From positions 1-64,000 of the forward strand of contig BNCN01000018.1 of NCBI GenBank assembly GCA_014656495.1: a stretch of 64,000 nt of DNA, in the 5' to 3' direction. The notes under the pieces were generated by a model. That model was not told the origin of the DNA and ran no database searches. It saw nothing but the letters and a program-made list of their open reading frames with translations. Positions 1 through 11,409 of this stretch are shown piece by piece; positions within the stretch are counted from its first letter, which is position 1, and every line of letters begins with the position of its first letter. This stretch comes from Comamonas sp. KCTC 72670. Lineage in GTDB: Bacteria; Myxococcota; Myxococcia; Myxococcales; Myxococcaceae. A program made the position numbers and the translations under genes.

Positions 1-94
1 AAACCGGCTCGCTGATGGCCGAGGCGTCCTCCCGCGACCACTTCCCATCACCCAGTCGGCCTGAAACGAGACCGCTCTCCATCAACCGCCGTGC

Positions 95-520
95 TCAGCA
101 ACAGATATGACCGGAGACGCGCGCCCCCAGGCTCGAGGTCTGCACCACACGGGCTTTGCTCGCGGTGAGCGTGTCGAGGAGGGAGAGCGTGAGCAAGAAC
201 GGCGAGAGGTGGTTGACCTGAAACGTCAGCTCGTGGCCGTCCTCCGTGAGTGCGCGCTGGCTGAAGACGCCGCCGGCGTTGTTGGCGAGCACGTCGATGC
301 GCGGGTACGCCGTGCGCAGCGCGTCCGCGAGCTCTCTCACTTCGGAGAACCTCGCGAAGTCCGCGACGAAGAAGTCCGCGCCGAGCGCGGTCGCGACCTC
401 GCGGGTCTTGGCCGGCGAGCGTCCAACCACGACGACCTTGTGTCCTTGCGCGCAGAGCTCGCGTGCGGCCGCCGCCCCAATGCCGTCGCTTGCGCCCGTG
501 ATGACAATCGTTTGGCTCAT
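95..520 (-). pseudogene. truncated short-chain dehydrogenase/reductase (SDR)
   Basis: The start at 520 gives MSQTIVITGASDGIG, the glycine-rich TGxxxGIG NAD(P)-binding motif of classical SDRs. It is followed by the NNAG motif and the catalytic-serine strand (VVQTSSLGAR). The frame stops at 95 after only 141 residues, just past the active-site Ser and before the YxxxK pair. SDRs of the retinol-dehydrogenase type usually run to about 280-320 residues, so the catalytic Tyr/Lys and the C-terminal half are missing. Bases 1-94 do not continue the family in the same frame; another minus-strand frame stays open to the window edge. I infer disruption by a frameshift or a rearrangement near position 95. 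The substrate cannot be told. The reading frame stays open upstream to 1447, but that part is antisense to the protease gene and not coding. Confidence 0.7.
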
Positions 521-820
521 GCCTCGAAGCGTGGGGGCTCGGCCTGTCGCGCGCTCACCGATTCCCCGCAGACTCTTGCCCAATCCGCTCAGCCCCGCCC
601 GCTTTGTGCAGGTTGGCGGGGCTCGAAGGCGCTGGGGCCTGACGACCTGTCCTTGCCGCGCGGCGAGCCGGGCTTCGCGAGAGCGAGGCGACTTCGCGCT
701 GGCTCCCCCACCCTGTCGCATCCGCGACGCCTGGTGGGCCGGAGTGCGACCATTCGGGATGGCCTGGGGGACATCTCGGGTTAGAAGCCGGTGCATTCCA
801 AGACGACCCGCGAGGACCGC

Positions 821-3661
<2,841 letters not shown>

Positions 3662-3694
3662 TGTCGCGGTAGCGGTTTGCTTCTTCGGAGCACG

Positions 3695-3737
3695 GAAGCC
3701 CCACGGTGCGCACTGGCGCCGTGGGGCTTCTGCTTTT
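3695..3737 (+). terminator. Rho-independent terminator after the M16 protease
   Basis: There is a perfect 12-bp stem, GAAGCCCCACGG at 3695-3706 paired with CCGTGGGGCTTC at 3719-3730, with a 12-base loop. It is followed by TGCTTTT at 3731-3737. It lies 34 bases after the protease stop and just before the end of the convergent lipoprotein gene. The T run is on the plus side only. Confidence 0.85.
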
Positions 3738-3738
3738 C

Positions 3739-4470
3739 TCAGTCGTGGTACCAGCGGGCCACGTCCACGCTGATGCCCACCACCGTGCTGTCCCGTTCAT
3801 GGGGAAGGGCCTCGCCGCCCAGCTTGAAGGACCACGCGCGCTGGGCGTAGAGCTTCACCCACTTGTAGCCGCCTTTGACGGTGAGGGCAGGCTCGGCGAA
3901 GAGCCACACGGGGCGCGTCACGTCTCGGGCCACGAGGAACTCCTGGGTGCGCTCCGCGTCCGTGTATCCATTCGCGTCGAGCGAGATGTACTTCACGGCG
4001 GACAGCCGCACGGAGCCGGCGACCTCGAAGTACGGCGTGACGTAGCCCAGGTTGGGTTGGATGAAGGCGCGCATGGCGCGGGCCGTGAAACCCACGTCGC
4101 GGGGATTCGCGGTGTTCATGTCGAGCCGGTCGCTCGCGGTGGATTGGCCGTAGCCGAGTCCGCCGTAGGCCTCCCAGACGGCGTTGTCGAGGAAGGTGCC
4201 GTAGAGGCCGCCACCCACCTCACCGAGCGCGCCCGTTGCGCGGCGCTCCCCTTCCGCGTAGCGCTCGTAATAGCCCTGGGCGAGCAGGCCCACGCCCTCG
4301 GCCGGAGACCAGGCGACCTGGAGGTTGTTGTTGCCCAGCGTCCCCTTCACTTCGCCTTTTTCACGCAGCAAAGGCGCGCTGACTTGATTGGGTTTGTACA
4401 GCGTGGTGGTGCATCCCGTGGCGGCGAACACAATCATTGACGTGAAGCACGTGCGGCGGAGTCGTCCCAT
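3739..4470 (-). CDS. predicted outer-membrane-associated lipoprotein, unknown function
   Basis: The 243-residue product starts at ATG 4470, directly after a GGAGG box (bases 4473-4477 on the minus strand). A short basic N-terminus (MGRLRRTCF) leads into a hydrophobic stretch and the lipobox FAATGC, so the mature protein should be lipidated on Cys. The rest is rich in glycine and aromatic residues with alternating polar/hydrophobic runs (LGEVGGGLYGTF, EAYGGLGYGQS, VKLYAQRAWSFKLGG) and ends in WYHD. That is compatible with a small beta-barrel or a beta-rich surface lipoprotein. I do not recognise a named family. It is transcribed convergently to the M16 protease. Confidence 0.75.
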   Translation of the reverse strand: MGRLRRTCFTSMIVFAATGCTTTLYKPNQVSAPLLREKGEVKGTLGNNNLQVAWSPAEGVGLLAQGYYERYAEGERRATGALGEVGGGLYGTFLDNAVWEAYGGLGYGQSTASDRLDMNTANPRDVGFTARAMRAFIQPNLGYVTPYFEVAGSVRLSAVKYISLDANGYTDAERTQEFLVARDVTRPVWLFAEPALTVKGGYKWVKLYAQRAWSFKLGGEALPHERDSTVVGISVDVARWYHD

Positions 4471-4656
4471 GGCAGCCTCCTGCACGTGAAACGTAGCAAT
4501 GCATGTGCCTGAATCCCTGACGCATCGGGCCACCCTGCCCTGTCGAGGAGCAAGGTTTGGAAATTTCCTGACGCGAAGCGATTCACACGCGGATGCCGGC
4601 GCGAAATCGGGGAGGCGGTGCGTAGTGTGTGACGCGCCCGCCCTCCTGTTCAGTGT

Positions 4657-5436
4657 TCAGCGCTGCGGTAGTGTGGCGAGGAATGCATCGAGCGCGGCGT
4701 TGAATCGTTCGGGCTCATCCATCATCAGCCAATGGCTGACCCCGGAGAACACGGTGTGGGGCGTGCCCGGGTACATCAGGTGGTAGGCATTGGGCTGGAT
4801 GAAGATATCCACGACGAGCGTGTGGAACGGCCCCTTGTACCGCGCGAGCATGCGGTCGGAGTCATACGTGAGCATGCTCTCCAGCGCGCCCACGACGGGC
4901 TCGCGCGGTGTCGCGTGCAGCCAGCGCATCACGGACTCATGCGTGTGCGGCTTCGCGTTCTGGAGGGGCGGCGTGTACCAGGCGTCCATGAAGGCGCGGT
5001 AGGACTCGGGGCGCGTGCCTTGATGGAAGCCTTCGAGTTGCTCGGGAGGCAGTGGCGGCATGGTCCCCGCGGCGTCCACGATGACGAGCCCGGCGAGCCG
5101 GTCGGGCCAGCGGTGGGCGTACTCGCCCGCGACGTTGCCGCCGAAGCTGTGGCCCACGAGGACGAAGCGCTCCAGGCCCAGCGCGTCGGCCACGGCCTGG
5201 ACATCCTCGGTCATGGCCTCGGCGCCGTAGCGCCCCTGGGCGTCGAGGTCCGATTCGCCCATGCCGCGCAAATCAAAGGACACGGAGCGTTGCTTCAGGT
5301 GCGCCTGCTGCGCGGCCCACTGCTCGCGCCTGCCCGCGTTGCTGTGCACGAAGACGACGGGGAGGCCGCCGCTGCCGGTTTCCGTGACAGCGAGCCGACC
5401 CGCGGGACCCTGGATGGTGCGTGAGGTGGAAGTCAT
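4657..5436 (-). CDS. alpha/beta hydrolase
   Basis: This 259-residue cytoplasmic protein has the alpha/beta-hydrolase fold. The oxyanion-hole strand is VVFVHSNAG near residue 30, the nucleophile elbow is GHSFGG (catalytic Ser near residue 97), an acidic residue follows the sixth strand, and the catalytic His is probably in GVSHWLMMDEPE near residue 235. Length and motif spacing match small esterases and C-C hydrolases of the MhpC/haloperoxidase group. The substrate is unknown. There is no signal peptide and the ribosome-binding site is weak. Upstream, 5437-5767 contains IS66 debris. Confidence 0.88.
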   Translation of the reverse strand: MTSTSRTIQGPAGRLAVTETGSGGLPVVFVHSNAGRREQWAAQQAHLKQRSVSFDLRGMGESDLDAQGRYGAEAMTEDVQAVADALGLERFVLVGHSFGGNVAGEYAHRWPDRLAGLVIVDAAGTMPPLPPEQLEGFHQGTRPESYRAFMDAWYTPPLQNAKPHTHESVMRWLHATPREPVVGALESMLTYDSDRMLARYKGPFHTLVVDIFIQPNAYHLMYPGTPHTVFSGVSHWLMMDEPERFNAALDAFLATLPQR

Positions 5437-5454
5437 GGCACCGGTGAGGATGGC

Positions 5455-5760
5455 ATGACCACCGATTCCAGGCTGCGTGTGGGCGGAGGAAGTGATGTTC
5501 AGATTGCAGAGGTGGCGCGGGACGCCTGTGCGGCGCCCGTGGACATGCGCAAGGGCTTCGACGGGCTGAGCGCCCTGGTCCCAGCTACGAGGCGCTGCCA
5601 GCGGTTGTCTTCTCCTCCCCGCTCATCCACGCGGACGAGACGCACTGGTACATGCTGAAACCACCGCGCCCAGCGAAGCCGGGCGGGGGCTCATCCACGC
5701 CCCGTCCAGAGGGGACGCGGCGAGCTGTGACCCAGGGGCTTCCTTGGTGGTCTCCGCATT
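5455..5760 (+). pseudogene. IS66-family insertion-sequence remnant (TnpB and TnpC fragments)
   Basis: Bases about 5536-5580 encode PVDMRKGFDGLSALV, the hallmark N-terminal segment of the IS66 accessory protein TnpB. From 5583 a different frame encodes SYEALPAVVFSSPLIHADETHWYMLKPPR, which resembles the HADET segment around the IS66 transposase (TnpC) catalytic core. The two pieces are fused directly, whereas in an intact element they are separated by most of tnpB and the first half of tnpC. Only about 150 bases of recognisable element survive and no terminal inverted repeats were seen. The end of the TnpC frame runs into the dispersed repeat at 5688. Confidence 0.7.
5688..5731. repeat. dispersed 44-bp repeat, copy 1
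   Basis: This stretch matches 6961-7004 at roughly 80 percent identity in the same orientation. Both begin GGCTCATCC and share GCGGCGAGCTGT near the end. It overlaps the decayed IS66 fragment and lies just before a lipoprotein-hydrolase gene; copy 2 follows that gene. Read on the minus strand both give an ARR(V/A)PSG-G-DEP-like string, which is probably not translated. Confidence 0.6.
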
Positions 5761-5779
5761 CCTGTAGTTGAGTCGGTCC

Positions 5780-6769
5780 ATGCGAAAACTCCTCCTCCTC
5801 TGCTTGCCGCTGTTCGCCTGTGTGACGACGAAGTCCGTCCCGGTCCCGGCTTCTGCCGACTCCAGCGCGTTGCATCAGGTGAAGCGGGTGAAGGTGGCCG
5901 AGGGGGTCGAGCTCGAACTGCTCGACTTCGGAGGCCAGGGACCCGCGCTCGTCTTCCTGTCGGGCCTGGGCAACACGGGCCACGTGTTCGACACCTTCGC
6001 GCCGGAGTTCACCGCGGCCCATCACGTCTACGCCGTCACCCGCCGGGGGTTTGGCTCGTCGAACTGGCCCGACCAGGGCTACGACACCGCCACCCTGGGC
6101 GAGGACGTCGTCCGGGTGCTGGAGGGGCTGGGAATCGCGAAGGCGTCATTCGTGGGCCACTCCGCCGCCGGGCCAGAGCTCACCTGGGTGGCAACCCATC
6201 ACCCGGAGCGCGTGGAGAAGGTGGTCTACCTGGACGTGAGGACCGACGGTGACCTGCTGGCGGAGTTCCTTTCGGTCCTGCCCATGCCTCCTCCGAGCGA
6301 GCCCGCGCCCGAGGACGTGGCCTCACGCGCAGCGCTCGCCGCCGCGGTCGCGCGTGACGTCGGAGGAGCGTTCCCCGCGCACGAGATCGACGAGGCGAAT
6401 GAGTTCGATCCGAAGACCGGGCGCTACCTGCGCGACCGCAAGTGGCCGCAAGCGGAGGAGCGGGTGATGAAGGGTTTCTCGAAGGTGGACTTCGCGGCCG
6501 TGACGGCGGCCGTGCTCTTCCTCTACGTGGATCAGCCTCGGTCCGGGCGGCCGGAGGACCTCCCAGGCTTCTCCCAAATGGACCTGCCCGTGCAGGAGAA
6601 GTTGAGGACCCTGAGCGCCAGGACGCTCCAGCGGGACGCCGAAATGCTGAGCGTGATGAGCATGCCGAACTGGAAGAGCATCAAGCTCGAGCACGCGCAG
6701 CACTACGTCTGGCTCACCAACCCTGACGAGGTGCTGCGCGAGATGAAGACCTTCCTCGCGACATTTTGA
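5780..6769 (+). CDS. alpha/beta hydrolase, predicted lipoprotein
   Basis: The 329-residue product starts at ATG 5780 (an in-frame TTG lies 12 bases upstream). MRKLLLLCLPLFAC is a typical lipoprotein signal with a Cys at residue 14. The mature part is an alpha/beta-hydrolase: VFLSGLGNTGHVFD carries the oxyanion-hole region, GHSAAG is the nucleophile elbow, and the His near the C-terminus (EHAQHYVWLTNPDE) is the likely catalytic base. It is therefore a periplasmic or surface-anchored esterase-like enzyme of unknown substrate. It is not in an obvious operon, and it is bracketed by the two copies of the dispersed 44-bp repeat. Confidence 0.88.
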   Translation: MRKLLLLCLPLFACVTTKSVPVPASADSSALHQVKRVKVAEGVELELLDFGGQGPALVFLSGLGNTGHVFDTFAPEFTAAHHVYAVTRRGFGSSNWPDQGYDTATLGEDVVRVLEGLGIAKASFVGHSAAGPELTWVATHHPERVEKVVYLDVRTDGDLLAEFLSVLPMPPPSEPAPEDVASRAALAAAVARDVGGAFPAHEIDEANEFDPKTGRYLRDRKWPQAEERVMKGFSKVDFAAVTAAVLFLYVDQPRSGRPEDLPGFSQMDLPVQEKLRTLSARTLQRDAEMLSVMSMPNWKSIKLEHAQHYVWLTNPDEVLREMKTFLATF

Positions 6770-6960
6770 AAGGGCGGCGAAGGCGCGCTGGATGAGCGCA
6801 TCTCCTGTTTCCGCACTTCGAGCCAGCGAACACGTCCAGCGCTTTCCATCCTGCGTAGCAGCCTGGCGCGAGGCCAATCGTGGTGTGCGTTCCTCCCTCG
6901 TCGCGGCAAGACACGGGCTCTCTTCCTCCGGCTCCGGCCTCGCCCCTGCTTGGGGGAAAT

Positions 6961-7004
6961 GGCTCATCCGCGCCCCATCCAGACGGGGCGCGGCGAGCTG
7001 TTAC
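6961..7004. repeat. dispersed 44-bp repeat, copy 2
   Basis: This is the second copy of the element at 5688-5731, lying between the hydrolase gene and the small gene ending at 7012. The differences are scattered single bases, as expected for an old interspersed repeat and not a recent duplication. The surrounding 6770-7011 region has no gene. Confidence 0.6.
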
Positions 7005-7011
7005 GGGGCCT

Positions 7012-7371
7012 TCAGTTCTGATTGCGTACCGCTTGCCAGAGACTGCGGAAGAAGTCTCTCGGGGTGCCCGGCTGGCTGTCATCCGGAGGAACGGTACCGG
7101 TCTCCAGCACTGCGATGTGGGCACGAACCTGTTTGAACTGTGCGTCCCGGATGTCCGGCTCCTTGGCTCGGATGTCCGCATCCGAGAAGAAGTGCCAAAG
7201 GGAATGAGGGAGGCAGAGGAGCTTTTCGGAAGCCTTGATGCGGTCCTGAACCGTCTGCGCTTCGGCGTACCAACGGCCTTGCTCTTCCTTGGTGTGGGCA
7301 GGCAGGCCGAGAAGATGCTGGAGGTCCCGGGCCAGCTCATGAGGACCGTAGGGAACGGGTGATGTGTTCAT
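7012..7371 (-). CDS. hypothetical protein, 119 residues
   Basis: The start at ATG 7371 (MNTSPVPYGPHELARDL) has an AGAGG box just upstream, which I prefer to the in-frame start at 7422. The product is soluble, with a mostly helical amphipathic pattern (DLQHLLGLPAHTKEEQGRWYAEAQTVQDRIKASEKLL), and it ends in RDFFRSLWQAVRNQN. It has no signal peptide, membrane segment or motif that I recognise. A coding origin is supported by the ribosome-binding site and by a frame that stays open without the arginine/alanine shadow composition of the other frames. Confidence 0.65.
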   Translation of the reverse strand: MNTSPVPYGPHELARDLQHLLGLPAHTKEEQGRWYAEAQTVQDRIKASEKLLCLPHSLWHFFSDADIRAKEPDIRDAQFKQVRAHIAVLETGTVPPDDSQPGTPRDFFRSLWQAVRNQN

Positions 7372-7474
7372 GGGACCTCTCCTCACAGGACAGCGCGAAT
7401 CATCCTGACAGCAGTCTCGCACGCGATGTCGTCCCCTCCCCTTACGACACCGTGTTGGATGGTGAGAACGGCCT

Positions 7475-8731
7475 TCACCCTGCTCGCGCCGGGCCCTGCC
7501 CCGACTCCATCCCGCTCACCTCCCCTGCCCCCCGCTGGCGTGCGCGCACGCGGAGACCGAAGAACGCGGCGAGCCACGCGAGCAGCGCCATCGCGGCCAT
7601 GACGCCCGCCATGGGCATCGCGGTGCCATTGTTGAAAGTGCTCACCGCCCACGACGCACCCGCCGCCGCGGTGAACTGGAGCGCGCCCAGCGCCGCGGAC
7701 GCGATGCCCGCGCGCGTGGCGTGACGCTCCAGTGCAATGGCCGCGGCGTTCGGCCCCACCAGGCCCATGGCGGACACGAAAAGGAACAGCGTCACGGCGA
7801 TGCCCCACAGCCCCATGAAGCCCGTCCACGCCACGGCCACCACGCCCACCGCCGCAATGACACACAGGCTCAAGGCCAGGCGCAGCACCCGGTGCAACGG
7901 CAGGTGCGTCACCAGCTTGCGGTTGAGCTGCGCCACGGCAATCAAGCCCATCGCGTTGGCGCCGAAGAACCAGCCGAAGTGCTCCTCCGGAACGCCGTAC
8001 AGCGAGATGAACACGAACGGCGAGCCCGCGATGTACGCGAACATGCCCGCCTGCGCGAAGCCGCCCGCCAGCGCCGGACCCACGAAGTCCGGGTCCTTCA
8101 CAATCGCCCCCAGCCGCGACGACACCGTCTGCGAACCGGAGTGCGGCGGCGCCGTCTCCGGCAGTGTCTTCAACACGAACGCCAACGCCACCGCGCCCAC
8201 CGCGGCCAGCACCAGGAAGATGGCGCGCCATCCGGAGTACTGGAGCACGAAGCCGCCCAGCAGCGGCGCGAGAATCGGCGCCACGCCCATCACCAGCAGC
8301 AGCCGGGACATCGTCCGCGCGGCGTCGGCGCCGGACCACAAGTCACGCACCACCGCCCGGGGCACGACCAGGGCCACCGAGCCCCCGAGCGCCTGCACGA
8401 AGCGCATGGCCACCAACGCCTCCGCGGTGGGCACCAGCGCGCAGCCCAGTGAGCCCAGCACATACAATGCGAGCCCCGCGTAGAGCGGCCGCGTCCTCCC
8501 GAAGCGGTCGATGAGCGGACCGGTGAAGAGCTGGCCCAGCGCCAGCCCGGCGAAGCACGACGCGAGCGTGAGCTGCACCACGGGCGCGGTGGAGCCGAGG
8601 TCCTCCGCGATGCGCGGCAGCGCCGGCAGATACATGTCGATGGACAGCGGCGCGAACGCCGTCAGCGTGCCGAGCAGCAGCTCGAGGCCGAGCGTGCCTC
8701 GCGCGGTGGGCGTGTTCGAAGACGTGGTCAT
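7475..8731 (-). CDS. MFS multidrug efflux transporter, Bcr/CflA type
   Basis: This is a 418-residue inner-membrane protein with 12 predicted transmembrane segments. The first loop has the MFS pattern GQLFTGPLIDRFGRTRPL (the G-x-x-x-D-R-x-G-R motif A) after a conserved SIDMYLPALPRIAEDL segment, which is diagnostic of the Bcr/CflA drug-resistance family. Motif C-like GVAPILAPLLGGF follows in helix 5. Proton-driven export of small drugs is the family role; the substrate here is unknown. Start ATG 8731 has an AGGAG box. The gene stands alone. Confidence 0.9.
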   Translation of the reverse strand: MTTSSNTPTARGTLGLELLLGTLTAFAPLSIDMYLPALPRIAEDLGSTAPVVQLTLASCFAGLALGQLFTGPLIDRFGRTRPLYAGLALYVLGSLGCALVPTAEALVAMRFVQALGGSVALVVPRAVVRDLWSGADAARTMSRLLLVMGVAPILAPLLGGFVLQYSGWRAIFLVLAAVGAVALAFVLKTLPETAPPHSGSQTVSSRLGAIVKDPDFVGPALAGGFAQAGMFAYIAGSPFVFISLYGVPEEHFGWFFGANAMGLIAVAQLNRKLVTHLPLHRVLRLALSLCVIAAVGVVAVAWTGFMGLWGIAVTLFLFVSAMGLVGPNAAAIALERHATRAGIASAALGALQFTAAAGASWAVSTFNNGTAMPMAGVMAAMALLAWLAAFFGLRVRARQRGAGEVSGMESGQGPARAG

Positions 8732-9007
8732 GGACTCCTGAGGGACAAGCCCGCCGAATAACCGTCACCGCGCCGCCGCACCGTGAATCCGCTCCGGGCT
8801 CAGAAGCTCGGTTGCTGGAAGGGAACGCCGGGACTGTACGCGGCGCCCGCCGGGAGGCCCTGCCAGCGCCCACCGGCATGTCAGACCCCCGCGTTATTCC
8901 TATCCCCGTCGCGCACACGAGGGTGTCGGGCCCTGGTGGCCCGAGCTCGATGCTTCCGTTGCGCCCTCACCGCACGGGGCACACCCGCCCGTGTGTGCGA
9001 CACCCCA

Positions 9008-9047
9008 TTCCCCCGCGCGCGGCGGCGACACGTCGCGCGCGGGGGAA
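9008..9047. other. perfect 14-bp inverted repeat in the gap before mnmG
   Basis: TTCCCCCGCGCGCG at 9008-9021 pairs perfectly with CGCGCGCGGGGGAA at 9034-9047 around a 12-base loop. The plus strand continues AAAAG, not a T run, so this is not a standard terminator for either strand. The gap 8732-9456 contains no credible gene. A second, independent inverted repeat lies at 9249-9298. Confidence 0.6.
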
Positions 9048-9248
9048 AAGCGCGGTGCCCGGCCATGGGGGCTGGGGCCGCGTCAGCGTGGGGCGGGTCC
9101 TCGGACCCGTTGAGCGGGAGAGGTGCCGTCAGCCCGGGGGGGTGGGCGGCACCTGTCTTCTCCCCACGCCGTGAATGACTTTTGCCGCCCAGGCCAGGGG
9201 GCGAGGTCAGGCTCGATGCCTGGCTCGACCTTCCGGACGGTGGCCGGT

Positions 9249-9298
9249 GCGCGCGAGGCAGACAGCGCCGAACCCCTCCCACTGCCTGCCTCGCGCGC
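9249..9298. other. perfect 13-bp inverted repeat upstream of mnmG
   Basis: GCGCGCGAGGCAG at 9249-9261 pairs with CTGCCTCGCGCGC at 9286-9298 with a 24-base spacer, about 160 bases before the mnmG start. The spacing is wide for a terminator. An operator or a leader structure of the mnmG transcript is possible. The role is not determined. Confidence 0.5.
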
Positions 9299-9456
9299 TT
9301 CCGTAAATTCTTGAAGGGAAGGGGAGGGCGCTCGCTCCACCGGGTGCCTGCCCCGGGGGCCTTTGCTTGCCAAGGGCCCGGCCGGGAGCCATACGAAGGC
9401 GCGAAACGGCGGCGGACGGGTCAGCCTGTCCGTGCCGCCCGCGACCTTCGTGAGAC

Positions 9457-11304
9457 ATGGGACTCCGGTACGACGTCATCGTGGTGGGGCTGGGCCATGC
9501 GGGCTGCGAGGCGGCGCTCGCCTGCGCGCGGATGGGATTGGCCACGTTGGGCCTGACGCTGAAGCGCGAGCGCTCGGCGGTGATGAGCTGCAACCCTGCG
9601 GTGGGGGGCACGGCCAAGGGCCACCTGGTGCGTGAAATCGACGCGCTCGGCGGCGAGATGGGCCGCGCGGCCGACAAGGCGGGCACGCACTTCAAGACGC
9701 TGAACGCCTCCAAGGGCCCGGCGGTGCAGGCCTCGCGCCTGCTGTGCGACCGCGACGCGTACGCGGTGGGCATGCAGGAGGTGCTCTTCTCGCAGCCGAA
9801 CCTCACAGTGCGCGAGGGCGAGGTGGCCCAACTGGTCGCGGGTGGCGGGCGCGTCGAGGGCGTGGTGCTGAAGGACGGCGCACAGGTGGCGGCCTCCGCG
9901 GTGCTGCTCACCACGGGCACCTTCCTCCAGGCGCTGATGCACGTGGGCGAGCAGAAGGAGGTGGGCGGCCGGCTCGGAGACGAAGCGGCGCGCGGCCTGT
10001 CCGAATCCCTGCGCGCCTTGGGCTTCACGCTGGGCCGTTTCAAGACGGGGACGCCGGCGCGGCTGGCGCGCGCGAGCATCGACTGGGAGGTGCTGGAGCC
10101 GCAGCCGAGCGACACGGTGGTGCGGCCCTTCTCCTGGCGCACGAAGCGGGAAGGGGAGGGCGGCATGCCGTTCCCCCGTCAGCCCTCGGTGACGTGCGCC
10201 CTCACGGCGACGACGCTCCAGACGCACGCGGTGCTGCGTGACAACCTGCACCGCTCGCCGCTGTACCAGGGGGACATCGTCGGGCGGGGGCCGCGCTACT
10301 GCCCGTCGCTGGAGGACAAGGTGGTGCGCTTCGCCGCGCGCGAGCGGCACCAGGTGTTCCTGGAGCCCGAGGGGCCCAGCTCGCCGCTGGTCTACCCGGC
10401 GGGCCTCTCCACCAGCCTCCCCGCGGACGTGCAGCTCGCCTTCCTGCGCACCATCCCCGGCCTGGAGCAGGTGGAGGTGGTCCGCTTCGGCTACGCGGTG
10501 GAGTACGACTACGCGCCGCCCACGCAGCTCAAGGGCACGCTGGAGACCAAGGCCCTCTCGGGCCTGTACTTCGCGGGGCAGCTCAACGGCACCTCGGGCT
10601 ACGAGGAGGCCGCCTTCCAGGGCCTGTGGGCGGGCATCAACGCCGCGCTCCAGGTGAAGGGCGAGCCGCCGCTGCGGCCGGGCCGCGACGAGGCCCACGG
10701 CGCGGTGCTGGTGGATGACCTGGTGACGAAGGGCGTGGACGAGCCGTTCCGCATGTTCACCAGCCGCTCCGAGCACCGGCTGAAGCTGCGCGAGGGCAAC
10801 GCGGACCTGCGGCTGGCGCGGCACGGGCACCGGGTGGGGCTGCTGCCTCGCGAGGCGCTGGAGCGGGCCGAGGCGCGGGGCCGCGCGATGACGGAGGAGG
10901 TGGCCCGGCTGAAGCGCACCGGGCTGGCGGCGAGGCTGCGCCGGCCGGAGGTGACGTACGCGCAGCTGAGCGAAGGCCACGAGGCCTGGCCCCAACTGGC
11001 ACCCGACGTCGCCGAGGAGGTGGAGGTCGAGGTGAAGTACGAGGGCTACATCGCCCAGGCCGCGCGGGCCGCGGCGCGCGAAGCCGAGTCCACGGACCGG
11101 TGGCGGATTCCGGAGGGCTATCGCTTCGATGAAGTGCGAGGCTTGGGCGCGGAGGCGGTGGAGAAGCTCACCGCGCACCGGCCGGGGACGGTGGGGCAGG
11201 CCCGCCGGATTCCAGGCGTCACGCCCGCCGCGGTGTCGCTGCTGCTGGTGGCGCTCAAGCGGGGAACCGGGGCGCCGGGAGTGTGCTCGCAGCCCGAGGA
11301 GTGA
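9457..11304 (+). CDS. mnmG: tRNA uridine-5-carboxymethylaminomethyl modification enzyme MnmG (GidA)
   Basis: This 615-residue FAD enzyme works with MnmE to install the cmnm5/nm5 modification at wobble uridine 34 of several tRNAs. The FAD-binding motif is at residues about 7-20 ([15 protein letters not shown]). [26 protein letters not shown] is the family signature, followed by the GTP/tRNA-side helical domain and FTSRSEHRL near residue 430. Length matches the family (about 620). It is followed after 97 bases by rsmG, the usual gidA-gidB order near chromosome origins and par loci. Confidence 0.96.
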   Translation: MGLRYDVIVVGLGHAGCEAALACARMGLATLGLTLKRERSAVMSCNPAVGGTAKGHLVREIDALGGEMGRAADKAGTHFKTLNASKGPAVQASRLLCDRDAYAVGMQEVLFSQPNLTVREGEVAQLVAGGGRVEGVVLKDGAQVAASAVLLTTGTFLQALMHVGEQKEVGGRLGDEAARGLSESLRALGFTLGRFKTGTPARLARASIDWEVLEPQPSDTVVRPFSWRTKREGEGGMPFPRQPSVTCALTATTLQTHAVLRDNLHRSPLYQGDIVGRGPRYCPSLEDKVVRFAARERHQVFLEPEGPSSPLVYPAGLSTSLPADVQLAFLRTIPGLEQVEVVRFGYAVEYDYAPPTQLKGTLETKALSGLYFAGQLNGTSGYEEAAFQGLWAGINAALQVKGEPPLRPGRDEAHGAVLVDDLVTKGVDEPFRMFTSRSEHRLKLREGNADLRLARHGHRVGLLPREALERAEARGRAMTEEVARLKRTGLAARLRRPEVTYAQLSEGHEAWPQLAPDVAEEVEVEVKYEGYIAQAARAAAREAESTDRWRIPEGYRFDEVRGLGAEAVEKLTAHRPGTVGQARRIPGVTPAAVSLLLVALKRGTGAPGVCSQPEE

Positions 11305-11317
11305 TCAAGAAAGGGGC

Positions 11318-11326
11318 TGTGGACAA
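11318..11326 (-). promoter_or_regulatory. DnaA-box-like 9-mer (TTGTCCACA)
   Basis: TGTGGACAA on the plus strand is the reverse complement of TTGTCCACA, one mismatch from the consensus TTATCCACA. It sits 14 bases after the mnmG stop and about 75 bases before a perfect box at 11401. Two such boxes in a 97-base gap suggest DnaA binding. They are too few for a typical origin. Confidence 0.4.
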
Positions 11327-11400
11327 GGTGTGGGAAACTCTGGGGATTGCCATCTCCTGAATGATTCCAGTGGGTTGCAGGCGGTTTGACGTGGAGGGCT

Positions 11401-11409
11401 TGTGGATAA
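11401..11409 (-). promoter_or_regulatory. perfect DnaA box overlapping the rsmG start
   Basis: TGTGGATAA is the reverse complement of the consensus DnaA box TTATCCACA. Its second base begins the GTG start codon of rsmG (11402). DnaA bound here would cover the translation start region and could repress rsmG or sense the initiator level. This is inferred from sequence only. Confidence 0.5.

Noticed and set aside
11305-11401. Replication origin between mnmG and rsmG
   Set aside because: Only two DnaA-like boxes and no AT-rich unwinding segment are present; dnaA and dnaN are not in the window.
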